Positions 1 through 5,820 of a stretch of DNA of 9,831 nt are shown piece by piece. This DNA is from CG1-02-35-72 sp964564475. GTDB lineage: Bacteria; Bacteroidota; Bacteroidia; Flavobacteriales; Flavobacteriaceae. The notes beneath the pieces are model-generated. The model saw only the letters and a list, made by a program, of their open reading frames with translations. It did not search any database and had not been told where the DNA came from. Where the stretch lies: contig CAZMBM010000080.1 of NCBI GenBank assembly GCA_964564475.1, positions 1 to 9,831 on the forward strand, written 5' to 3'. A program made the position numbers and the translations under genes. Within the stretch, counting starts at the first letter, position 1. Each line of letters begins with the position of its first letter.

Positions 1-93
1 ATTCTTACTTCTGAGTTAAAAAAACATTGCGAAGCTTTATGCAAGTTTGGCGATAGTTTTCAAATACTTGAAAAGATTTCAAAGAATATATAA
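1..93 (+). CDS. C-terminal end of an unidentified protein (5' end outside window)
   Basis: Frame 1 is open from the first base to a TAA at 91-93 and would encode about 30 residues ending ...QILEKISKNI. The composition (Lys, Glu, Ile, Leu, with two Cys) is compatible with the helical tail of a real protein. The other two forward frames close within the first 20 bases. I do not recognise the family, and so short a fragment cannot show it is expressed. A chance open stretch is possible in AT-rich DNA. Confidence 0.4.
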   Translation: MLTSELKKHCEALCKFGDSFQILEKISKNI

Positions 94-99
94 TGTTAT

Positions 100-111
100 C
101 ACAATATTGTG
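100..111. repeat. 12-bp perfect palindrome CACAATATTGTG
   Basis: The sequence CACAATATTGTG is its own reverse complement. It lies 7 bases after the TAA of the upstream fragment and is followed directly by CGTAAGCGG. It could be a small hairpin between the two genes, a protein-binding site, or part of the boundary of an accessory gene cassette. There is no T-run after it, so it is not a convincing terminator. Confidence 0.35.
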
Positions 112-145
112 CGTAAGCGGAAAATTGAACTAAAAAGAGTATTAA

Positions 146-673
146 ATGAATAAAACTTCAATATATACAACTCGAAAACTTGAAAAAACAGTTAATGAGT
201 TTATATCCGAAAACGAGCAAAACAAGAATGAATATTTAGGAGAATGGACTGCTACTCTATTTTATGTAAGTCATAAAAAATGTTGGTTAATTATTAACAA
301 ATTGACCAAATATTTATTGATTTTAGCAGATGTTAAAAAATCCGATTTGAAAAACATATCAAAAATATTCAAGGAGACTTTTTATGCTCAATTAATTTAT
401 GACGGAATTGTGATTGAATATGAGCTAATTGAAAAAATAATAGGAGAAATTGAACTATTAGAAACGAATAATGACAGAAGTACAAATGGTTCTCTTAATA
501 ACTGCTTGCTTTATCTTGATGATTGGAAATATGAATTTGGAGATTTCAAAAATATGCCGTTCAGAGATTTAAATAATCGACTAAATAGTTCACCGAATAA
601 AATGTTGAATTGGTTATACCCGAAAGAGAAAATGGATGAATTGATAAAATCCTACTCACAACACCGCATATAA
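146..673 (+). CDS. DUF6933-like small cytoplasmic protein of unknown function
   Basis: This encodes 175 aa starting at an ATG, with no signal peptide or membrane segment. The N-terminal pattern resembles what I remember of the DUF6933 family: a short beta strand with T-x-K-L (residues 7-13, YTTRKLE), a W-x-A-x-L-F segment (34-39), a K-C-W-L-I-I-N-K-L-T segment (45-54), then a leucine-rich stretch (55-60). These proteins are small, sporadically distributed, of unknown biochemical role, and often in accessory regions. The C-terminal half is charged and helical, with two Trp-centred segments (WKYEF near 127, NWLYPKEK near 155). It has no operon-type link to menA, whose start is 147 bp downstream. 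Codon use is A/T-heavy, with few of the GCC and GGC codons common in the men genes, which suggests acquisition. The family assignment is from memory of motifs and is moderate. No function can be given. Confidence 0.7.
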   Translation: MNKTSIYTTRKLEKTVNEFISENEQNKNEYLGEWTATLFYVSHKKCWLIINKLTKYLLILADVKKSDLKNISKIFKETFYAQLIYDGIVIEYELIEKIIGEIELLETNNDRSTNGSLNNCLLYLDDWKYEFGDFKNMPFRDLNNRLNSSPNKMLNWLYPKEKMDELIKSYSQHRI

Positions 674-820
674 TTTATGTTTACATTTAAACTAAATATT
701 AACCGACAAACATTCAACAAACGATTTCCTTTAACCGAAAAATCTCCGATTTTCCAGTCGCACAAATCATATTCAAACTCGCTCGATTAAACTCAATAGA
801 AACTAATTAAAATACAAATT
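674..820. other. non-coding spacer between the accessory gene and menA
   Basis: No ORF is supported here on either strand. It starts with CACCGCATATAATTTATG just around the stop of the upstream gene, a type of sequence I associate with ends of small gene cassettes in flavobacterial genomes. It carries one weak 6-bp hairpin at 739-753 (AAAATC, loop TCC, GATTTT). No clear TAnnTTTG promoter box for menA was found, so the menA promoter is unresolved. It may lie here in degenerate form, or transcription may come from further upstream. Confidence 0.4.
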
Positions 821-1717
821 TTGATAAAACCCTACATCCAAGCCGCCCGTTTACGTACCTTACCGCTTTCGGTATCGGGTATTATTGTGGGGAGTTTTTT
901 GGCGGCTTCAGAAAACTTTTTCGATTGGAAAATTGCTCTTTTGGCACTTCTTACAACTATTGCTTTTCAAATACTGTCTAACTACGCCAATGATTATGGC
1001 GATGGCGTAAAAGGAACTGACAATGAATACAGGGTAGGGCCTGTACGTACCTTACAAAGTGGCGCCATTAGTCAACACCACATGCTTAACGCTATAAAAA
1101 TAATGGGTACGTTGAGTTTTTTATTGGCCTTGTTTTTAATTTATTTGGCCTTTGGCAAAGAATACATAACCTATTCGTTGTTGTTTATGGTTTTAGGTGT
1201 CGCCGCTATAGGCGCCGCCTTAAAATACACTATGGGTAAAAAAGCTTATGGCTATAGTGGTTTTGGCGATGTGTTTGTGTTCGTCTTTTTCGGACTGGTA
1301 AGTGTTTGTGGCAGTTATTTTTTATTTACAAAGACCCTTAATTTTACTGTACTTTTACCTGCTTTTTCTGTGGGATTGCTTAGTGTGGGCGTGTTGAATA
1401 TCAATAATATGCGTGATTTAGAATCGGATAAAAAATCACAAAAAAATACTTTAGTTGTTAAAATCGGCGCCGAATTTGCCAAATATTACCATTATTATTT
1501 GTTGATTACGGCTTTTATTTTAACCCTCATTTATACAAGTTTTACTTTATCTTCTGCTTGGCAGTTTTTATTCATAGGGGCTTTTATCCCTATTTTTAAA
1601 CACCTTTTAACAGTTTATAAAACCAAAGATTTAAAAAACCTAGACCCCGAGCTAAAAAAATTAGCGCTTTCAACCTTTTTATTTTCGATACTTTTCGGAT
1701 TGGGTCAAATTTTGTAA
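821..1717 (+). CDS. menA: 1,4-dihydroxy-2-naphthoate polyprenyltransferase
   Basis: This inner-membrane UbiA-superfamily enzyme attaches the polyprenyl chain to 1,4-dihydroxy-2-naphthoate, giving demethylmenaquinone. It has 298 aa, the normal size for the family, with about eight or nine hydrophobic segments. Both Mg-diphosphate-binding motifs are present: NDYGDGVKGTDNE at 57-69 and NNMRDLESD at 195-203. The MenA-type RVGPVRTLQSG (71-81) and GYSGFGDVFVF (144-154) segments and the N-terminal ARLRTLPLSVSG (9-20) are also present, so MenA is favoured over UbiA or other UbiA paralogs. The start is TTG at 821. There is no ATG or GTG between the upstream in-frame stop (797-799) and the conserved N-terminus, and the first internal ATG falls at residue 88, beyond the first catalytic motif. 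The next gene follows after 47 bp on the same strand. Confidence 0.95.
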   Translation: MIKPYIQAARLRTLPLSVSGIIVGSFLAASENFFDWKIALLALLTTIAFQILSNYANDYGDGVKGTDNEYRVGPVRTLQSGAISQHHMLNAIKIMGTLSFLLALFLIYLAFGKEYITYSLLFMVLGVAAIGAALKYTMGKKAYGYSGFGDVFVFVFFGLVSVCGSYFLFTKTLNFTVLLPAFSVGLLSVGVLNINNMRDLESDKKSQKNTLVVKIGAEFAKYYHYYLLITAFILTLIYTSFTLSSAWQFLFIGAFIPIFKHLLTVYKTKDLKNLDPELKKLALSTFLFSILFGLGQIL

Positions 1718-1764
1718 TTTATTTTTTTATAACTTTAAACTTTAAAATCGTAAAGTTCTGAATT

Positions 1765-2442
1765 ATGAAAATAACCTATTTGGGTCATGCCAGTTTGGCC
1801 ATAGAAGTAGCGGGTAAAAAACTTATTGTTGACCCTTTTATCAGTGCCAATGAGTTGGCAAAAGATATTGATATTACATCGCTTAAGGCGGACTATATTT
1901 TGGTGACACATGCCCACCAAGACCATATTTTAGATGTAGAGACTATTGCCAAAAATACAGGCGCTAAAGTGATATCTAATTACGAGATAGTCACGCATTA
2001 CGGAGCTAAAGGTATTGAAGGGCATCCTATGAATCACGGCGGTTCTTGGTTGTTTGATTTTGGACGGATAACTTATACCAATGCCATTCATTCAAGCTCC
2101 TTTCCCGATGGTAGTTACGGCGGTCAGCCCGGAGGGTTTATTTTAGAAACAGCCGAAGGAAACATCTATATTGCCGGTGATACCGCCTTGACTTACGATA
2201 TGAAAACCATTCCGTTACAAACTCAACTCGATTTAGCAGTTTTACCTGTAGGCGATAATTTTACCATGGGTTATGAAAGTGCCTGCATAGCGTCTGATTT
2301 TGTTAAATGTAACCGTGTTTTAGGCTACCATTTTGATACCTTTGGTTATATTGAAATAGATCATCAAAAAGCGATTAATCATTTTAAAGAAAACGGTAAA
2401 GAATTACTATTGTTAGCTATTGGTATGGCTATAGAGGTATAA
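1765..2442 (+). CDS. UPF0173-type metal-dependent hydrolase (metallo-beta-lactamase fold)
   Basis: This is a 225-aa soluble protein with no signal peptide. The metallo-beta-lactamase signature is intact: H49-x-H51-x-D53-H54 in VTHAHQDH, H109 in AIHSSS, D139 in AGDTAL, and H189 in GYHFDT. These would hold a dinuclear metal site. The surrounding pattern is that of the UPF0173 (L-ascorbate-lactonase-like) hydrolases: N-terminal GHAS, GGQPGGF at 119-125, LPVGDNFTMG at 160-169, and a C-terminal IGMAIEV. The length is typical. Members of this group are largely uncharacterised, so the substrate is unknown. It follows menA by 47 bp on the same strand and ends at a hairpin terminator, so it is probably co-transcribed with menA. 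From memory, this gene is often near men genes in flavobacteria. A role in menaquinone synthesis, for example as a thioesterase, is only a hypothesis. Confidence 0.88.
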   Translation: MKITYLGHASLAIEVAGKKLIVDPFISANELAKDIDITSLKADYILVTHAHQDHILDVETIAKNTGAKVISNYEIVTHYGAKGIEGHPMNHGGSWLFDFGRITYTNAIHSSSFPDGSYGGQPGGFILETAEGNIYIAGDTALTYDMKTIPLQTQLDLAVLPVGDNFTMGYESACIASDFVKCNRVLGYHFDTFGYIEIDHQKAINHFKENGKELLLLAIGMAIEV

Positions 2443-2443
2443 A

Positions 2444-2472
2444 AAATAGTGTAGGCGTTTTCTATACTATTT
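2444..2472. terminator. bidirectional hairpin terminator between convergent genes
   Basis: AAATAGTGTAG (2444-2454) pairs with CTATACTATTT (2462-2472) over 11 positions, one being a G-T pair, around a 7-nt loop. It starts one base after the stop of the (+) hydrolase gene and lies 19 bases beyond the stop of the (-) gene. Read on the minus strand, the stem runs into six consecutive T residues (complement of 2441-2446). On the plus strand the tail is the weaker ATATTTTG. It probably ends transcription from both sides. The stem is AT-rich, so efficiency is uncertain. Confidence 0.6.
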
Positions 2473-2491
2473 ATATTTTGAGCCAAGAGTA

Positions 2492-3463
2492 TTAATTTTT
2501 ATCAGGTTGGTAGTCGAAAGGTAATAACTCAGGGATACGTTGGAAGCCCATATAGCCCGTCCACAAAATACTGTAAGGGTCGTAATAGCCGTTTTTAGAT
2601 ATATAAATTGAATCTTTTAGTTGATACAGTTTCGACATTTCTATATCTCTATAATAGATTATTAAAAAATCTTTAATCTTTATATAATTGGTATTATGTT
2701 TTTTAAAAGCTGAATCGGCCACAAATTTAAGTCGGCTGCCTTCTAAAACCGTAAAACGCTCTTCTTTTAATTTGTTGTTGTACAAAGATCTTATAAAATG
2801 CATCTTTGATCCTAAATAAACCAAGCGGCGGCGCCGTTTATATTTTTTTATCAGGTACCTGTTTTTTGTTTGAGTTTCCTTAAAATAATACGATCCTTGA
2901 AAAAATACAGTATCTCTACGAAAATAAAATTGGTCGAGATAATATTTTATCTTGTATCCTAAATACTTATTATTAATTAGAATGGGTTTTTCGCTGTAGC
3001 CGTAAAGTGTTTTTTGATCTTTAGAAAAAACTAATTTAATATCTTTTATATTTTCAATAGTACTGTAGCGTGCTAATCTTGAAGTTCCTAAAAATTCACG
3101 TTTAAAAATACGTTCTTTTTTCTTTCTGTAACTTTTAATGTCTTTTAAAGCGACCAGCGGTAAGCCAAATGTTTTTGGTTTTAAATAGATAGTCAAAAAT
3201 TTATCTAAAGTGTAGTCTTTTATTTCACGTGTTTGATAACCTATAAAACTCACATAAAAAGGGATATGTTGGTTGAGCTGTTTTAAACTAAAATAGCCTC
3301 GGGAGTTGGTTGTTGCGCCTGTAATAATTGTACCGTTAAAATACACATTTGCAAAAACAATGGGCTGATGTGTTTTAAAATCTAAAACACGTCCTTCAAT
3401 AAACTGGGCTTGGATGTTTAAATGTGCGCATAAAAATAGAGAAATAAAGCCAATCCATTTCAT
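2492..3463 (-). CDS. secreted CarboxypepD_reg-like domain protein, paralog A
   Basis: This exported protein of unknown function is 323 aa. Residues 1-20 form a signal peptide (MKWIGFISLFLCAHLNIQA, cleavage near A19/Q20). Residues 22-96 form a CarboxypepD_reg-like beta-sandwich with GRVLD, the PIVFANVYFNGT segment, and VSFIGY. Residues 117-240 carry a Bacteroidetes-wide conserved block: IFKREFLGT (119-127), ILINNKYLGYKIKYYL (161-176), FYF (179-181), VYLGSKMHFIRSLYNNKL (215-232). There is no membrane barrel or catalytic signature. An in-frame ATG exists at 3517, but it would put 18 polar residues before the signal peptide. The ATG at 3463 gives a normal signal peptide and exactly the length of its paralog at 3678-4649, so it is preferred. 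It lies downstream of tRNA-Arg on the same strand, with its own candidate -7 box in between. An envelope or gliding-surface role is conceivable but not shown. Confidence 0.85.
   Translation of the reverse strand: MKWIGFISLFLCAHLNIQAQFIEGRVLDFKTHQPIVFANVYFNGTIITGATTNSRGYFSLKQLNQHIPFYVSFIGYQTREIKDYTLDKFLTIYLKPKTFGLPLVALKDIKSYRKKKERIFKREFLGTSRLARYSTIENIKDIKLVFSKDQKTLYGYSEKPILINNKYLGYKIKYYLDQFYFRRDTVFFQGSYYFKETQTKNRYLIKKYKRRRRLVYLGSKMHFIRSLYNNKLKEERFTVLEGSRLKFVADSAFKKHNTNYIKIKDFLIIYYRDIEMSKLYQLKDSIYISKNGYYDPYSILWTGYMGFQRIPELLPFDYQPDKN
3333..3395. repeat. near-identical DNA patch shared with the second paralog (copy 1)
   Basis: These 63 bases encode the start of the CarboxypepD_reg-like domain of paralog A. 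They match 4519-4581 in the other paralog at all but four positions, in the same orientation. This is much closer than most of the rest of the two genes. Confidence 0.7.
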
Positions 3464-3519
3464 AAAGTAGGTATATTTTGAGTCGGAATATAACGTATAG
3501 GTTTTATCAAAAAACATTA

Positions 3520-3527
3520 CAAATCTA
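3520..3527 (-). promoter_or_regulatory. candidate -7 promoter box TAGATTTG for paralog A
   Basis: On the minus strand the sequence reads TAGATTTG, a full match to the Bacteroidetes TAnnTTTG element, placed 8 bases after the 3' end of the tRNA. Transcription would begin near 3513-3516, at or inside the upstream ATG at 3515-3517, which supports the downstream start at 3463 with about 50 nt of leader. No TTG -33 element is evident at the expected spacing, because that region lies in the tRNA gene. The site is moderate to weak, and read-through from the tRNA promoter is an alternative. Confidence 0.35.
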
Positions 3528-3535
3528 CTAATTAG

Positions 3536-3607
3536 TACCCTCGCTAGGAATCGAACCTAGATCTAAAGTTTAGGAAACTCTTGTTCTATCCGTTGAACTA
3601 CGAGGGC
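3536..3607 (-). tRNA. tRNA-Arg, anticodon CCT
   Basis: The minus strand folds into a full cloverleaf of 72 nt. The acceptor stem is GCCCTCG/CGAGGGT (one G-T pair) with discriminator A. The D stem is GTTC/GAAC with an AACGGATA loop. The anticodon stem is AGAGT/ACTTT (one G-T pair) with loop TTCCTAA, giving anticodon CCT, which reads AGG. The variable loop is 4 nt (AGAT), and the T arm is CTAGG-TTCGATT-CCTAG. The 3' CCA is not encoded, so it must be added after transcription. The gene sits between two secreted-protein paralogs on the same strand. Confidence 0.97.
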
Positions 3608-3617
3608 AAAAGCCCAA

Positions 3618-3625
3618 CAAAAATA
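3618..3625 (-). promoter_or_regulatory. candidate -7 promoter box TATTTTTG for tRNA-Arg
   Basis: The minus strand reads TATTTTTG, a full match to TAnnTTTG, ending 10 bases before the 5' end of the tRNA. That is the distance expected for a short-leader tRNA transcript. No good TTG -33 element is seen. A 6-bp inverted repeat (CAACAA 3615-3620, TTGTTG 3632-3637) overlaps it and may be incidental. Confidence 0.45.
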
Positions 3626-3677
3626 CTATAATTGTTGAAGTTGTCACTAATAAAAAACAGTTTCGAAATAATATTTT

Positions 3678-4649
3678 TTAATCTTTATCGGGTTTGTATT
3701 CAAAAGGAAGTAAATCGCTTAACCTTTGTGCCCCCATATAGCCTGTCCATAAAATGCCATAAGGGTGACTATAGCCGTTTTTGGCAATATAAACCGAATC
3801 GGTGAGTTGGTATAATTTTGAATCTTTAAGTCCGCGAAAACGTATTTTAATGTGATCTTTAATGGCGATATAATGACTATTTTTATGAGTCATAATGCTA
3901 TCATAATTATACTTATAACGATTACTGCCTACAATTTTATACCCTTCTTCTTTAAGTTTATTGTTGTATAAAGATCTTATAAAGTGCATTTTAGAGCCCA
4001 GATACACTTCCTTTCTGTGCTGCATAATTTTTGCCATTTTATTTGGATCGGTAATTTTCTTCTCTTTAAAATAAAAAGCACCTTGAAAAAAAACGGTATC
4101 GTTTCTGTAATAAAAATAGTCTAAGTAGTAGTCTATTTTGTAACCCAAATAAGTATTATTTATAACAATTGGTTTTTTTGTAAAAGCATTAAGCGTTTTT
4201 TTGTCTTTAGAATACCGCAATTCAATATCATCCATATTTTCGATAATACAATAGCGTGCAGTTCTGTTTGTACCCAAAAATTCACGTTTAAAAATACGTT
4301 CTTTTAATTTACGTCCGGTTTTGCCGCTTTTAATCTCAACAGTAGGTAAATCAAAAGTTTTGGGTTTTAAATAAACTGTAAGTAGTTTAGAAGCCTTATA
4401 GTTATTTATTTCGCTAGAAAAGTAACCTACAAAACTAACGGTTAAAGGTAAATGCTGATTTTTAATTAATTTTACTTTAAAATTACCCAGAGTATCTGTA
4501 GTAGTGCCTTTAAAAGTGCCGTTAAAATATACATTTGCAAAAACAATGGGCTGGTGTGTTTTAGCATCTAAAACACGTCCTCTTAATTCTTGTGCTGAAG
4601 AACTTAAACTTAGAAAAACACAAAATAAAGCAATAAAAAGCCTTTTCAT
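3678..4649 (-). CDS. secreted CarboxypepD_reg-like domain protein, paralog B
   Basis: This exported 323-aa protein of unknown function has the same length as its neighbour at 2492-3463 and is alignable almost without gaps, with roughly half the residues identical by eye. The signal peptide is residues 1-19 (MKRLFIALFCVFLSLSSSA), cleaved before QELRG. A CarboxypepD_reg-like domain follows at 22-96 (GRVLD, PIVFANVYFNGT, TDTLGNF, VSFVGY). The family's conserved block is also present: IFKREFLGT at 119-127, IVINNTYLGYKI at 161-172, VYLGSKMHFIRSLYNNKL at 215-232, and a C-terminal ILWTGYMG at 299-306. The start ATG directly opens a normal signal peptide. It is divergent from menC across a 118-bp control region, and a tRNA-Arg gene separates it from its paralog. 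No catalytic residues are recognisable. A structural or assembly role at the envelope is only a guess from domain and export. Confidence 0.87.
   Translation of the reverse strand: MKRLFIALFCVFLSLSSSAQELRGRVLDAKTHQPIVFANVYFNGTFKGTTTDTLGNFKVKLIKNQHLPLTVSFVGYFSSEINNYKASKLLTVYLKPKTFDLPTVEIKSGKTGRKLKERIFKREFLGTNRTARYCIIENMDDIELRYSKDKKTLNAFTKKPIVINNTYLGYKIDYYLDYFYYRNDTVFFQGAFYFKEKKITDPNKMAKIMQHRKEVYLGSKMHFIRSLYNNKLKEEGYKIVGSNRYKYNYDSIMTHKNSHYIAIKDHIKIRFRGLKDSKLYQLTDSVYIAKNGYSHPYGILWTGYMGAQRLSDLLPFEYKPDKD
4519..4581. repeat. near-identical DNA patch shared with the first paralog (copy 2)
   Basis: This is the counterpart of 3333-3395, with 59 of 63 bases identical by eye. A second shared patch of 30 identical bases occurs at 3090-3119 and 4276-4305 (coding for the EIFKREFL-like segment). 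Such patches fit a tandem duplication with strong local constraint or later gene conversion. Confidence 0.7.
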
Positions 4650-4724
4650 GACAAATGTCCGGTTGATTCGTTTAAAGCTTTTGTCCTGTTTTTAAATCAA
4701 AAATTACAAAAGAGCTAAATTTAT

Positions 4725-4738
4725 TTTCTGGCCAGAAA
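4725..4738. promoter_or_regulatory. 14-bp perfect palindrome, candidate operator
   Basis: TTTCTGGCCAGAAA is perfectly self-complementary and lies in the 118-bp region between paralog B (-) and menC (+). Its right edge is 15 bases before the menC -7 box at 4754-4761, so it occupies the -33 region where sigma or a regulator would bind. The hyphen-free GC core with A/T arms is typical of dimeric-repressor sites. It could also be chance, since no regulator gene is in the window. Confidence 0.4.
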
Positions 4739-4753
4739 GTATGGGCTAAATTG

Positions 4754-4761
4754 TATCTTTG
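4754..4761 (+). promoter_or_regulatory. -7 promoter box TATCTTTG of menC
   Basis: TATCTTTG is an exact TAnnTTTG match ending 6 bases before the ATG of menC. Transcription would start about at 4765-4768, so the mRNA should have almost no 5' leader. No clear TTG -33 box is present. The region 17-23 bases upstream is occupied by the 14-bp palindrome and its TTTCTGG half. Confidence 0.6.
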
Positions 4762-4767
4762 TTCATT

Positions 4768-5814
4768 ATGATAAAAGCGTCATTTCAAAAATACATTTTA
4801 TATTTTAAATTAGCTAGTGGTACATCTAGAGGCGTTTTAAGAAAAAAAACTACTTATTTTTTGCACTTATATGATGACGATAATTGGGGAATAGGGGAGT
4901 GCGGACTCTTTAAGGGCTTAAGTGCCGATGATGTACCCGATTATGAAAAAAAGTTACAGTGGGTTTGTGATAATATCCATACAGATATAACAGTACTTTT
5001 AGAGGCTTTAAAACGATATCCTTCAATTCAATTTGGATTAGAACAATCTTTTTTGTCGCTTTTAAACAAAGATAAATTTAATTTATACCCTTCAGACTTT
5101 ACGGAAGGAAAAGAAGGAATAGCTATTAATGGCCTTATTTGGATGGGGACAAAAACTTTTATGAATCGGCAAATTAAAGATAAGTTAAAGGCCGGGTTTA
5201 AGACTCTAAAATTAAAAATTGGGGCTATTGATTTTCAGGCGGAGTTAGATTTGCTAAAATCAATCCGTCAAGAGTTTAGCTCTAAAGAAATCGCATTACG
5301 CGTAGATGCCAATGGCGCTTTTAGCCCTAAAGAAGCTCTAGAAAAACTGAAGCGTTTGTCTGATTTTGATTTACACTCTATAGAGCAACCTATTAAAGCC
5401 AAACAATGGGAAGAGATGGCTTTACTCTGTCACAATACACCTTTACCTATTGCCTTAGATGAGGAACTTATAGGTGTTTTTGAGGATTTTAATAAAGAAG
5501 AATTGTTGCAAAAAATTAAACCACAATACATTATTCTAAAACCGAGTTTAGTAGGCGGATTTAAAGGGACTAAAAAGTGGCTGACATTGGCCGAAAATCA
5601 AGGTATAGGTTGGTGGATAACTTCGGCTTTAGAAAGCAATATTGGCCTAAATGCCATTGCCCAATTTACTTTTAGTTTAAATAGTGCTTTGCCACAAGGT
5701 TTGGGAACAGGAAGCCTTTTTACAAATAATATTACAGCTCCTTTAGAAGTTTGCCATGGCACACTTTTTTATAATAAAGCCAAAAAGTGGCGTTTAACAG
5801 CATTAAAACTTTAG
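4768..5814 (+). CDS. menC: o-succinylbenzoate synthase
   Basis: This enolase-superfamily enzyme dehydrates SHCHC to o-succinylbenzoate in menaquinone biosynthesis. Counting from the ATG at 4768 it has 348 aa. All expected catalytic residues are present: the K-x-K pair K148/K150 (LKLKIG), the three metal ligands D180 (RVDANG), E206 (SIEQPI) and D231 (ALDEEL), and K258 (ILKPSLVGG). The OSBS-type SALESNIGLNAIAQ segment follows at 286-299. The N-terminal capping domain is residues 1 to about 115. A TTG three codons earlier (4759) is unlikely as the start because it lies inside the -7 promoter box. The order and spacing show an operon: CPBP protease after 6 bp, then menE. Other enolase-superfamily activities, such as dipeptide epimerase, are excluded mainly by the menE context. 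Confidence 0.95.
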   Translation: MIKASFQKYILYFKLASGTSRGVLRKKTTYFLHLYDDDNWGIGECGLFKGLSADDVPDYEKKLQWVCDNIHTDITVLLEALKRYPSIQFGLEQSFLSLLNKDKFNLYPSDFTEGKEGIAINGLIWMGTKTFMNRQIKDKLKAGFKTLKLKIGAIDFQAELDLLKSIRQEFSSKEIALRVDANGAFSPKEALEKLKRLSDFDLHSIEQPIKAKQWEEMALLCHNTPLPIALDEELIGVFEDFNKEELLQKIKPQYIILKPSLVGGFKGTKKWLTLAENQGIGWWITSALESNIGLNAIAQFTFSLNSALPQGLGTGSLFTNNITAPLEVCHGTLFYNKAKKWRLTALKL

Positions 5815-5820
5815 AAATCA

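Noticed and set aside
739..753. Small hairpin upstream of menA
   Set aside because: Only six AT-rich pairs with a 3-nt loop and no T-run, so it is too weak to call a terminator or regulatory element.
1730..1737. TAACTTTA as a possible promoter of the hydrolase gene
   Set aside because: It is one base off the -7 consensus, and the nearest TTG is only 15 bases upstream. Co-transcription with menA is simpler.
1738..1757. AACTTTA / TAAAGTT 7-bp hairpin just before the hydrolase start
   Set aside because: All but one pair are A-T, and the stem is weak with a 6-nt loop. A tandem AACTTTA repeat makes the pairing ambiguous. Nothing supports a terminator, riboswitch or attenuator.
1735..1926. Short minus-strand ORF opposite the hydrolase start
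   Set aside because: It lies antisense to a gene with intact catalytic motifs, has no recognisable protein features, and is explained as a shadow frame. The same holds for the ORFs at 4504-4695, 5868-6053, 6771-6959 and 7365-7580.
3536..3607. tRNA-Arg as an integration site of a genomic island
   Set aside because: No integrase gene and no repeated copy of the tRNA 3' end were seen in the window. The neighbours look like ordinary chromosomal paralogs.
3604..3615. GGGC-AAAA-GCCC inverted repeat at the 5' edge of the tRNA gene
   Set aside because: It involves the tRNA acceptor strand and only 4 pairs, and the predicted transcription start falls inside it, so it is probably incidental.
3661..3668. 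TTTCGAAA palindrome downstream of paralog B
   Set aside because: Eight-base palindromes are expected by chance in this composition. No stem extension or T-run fits a terminator.
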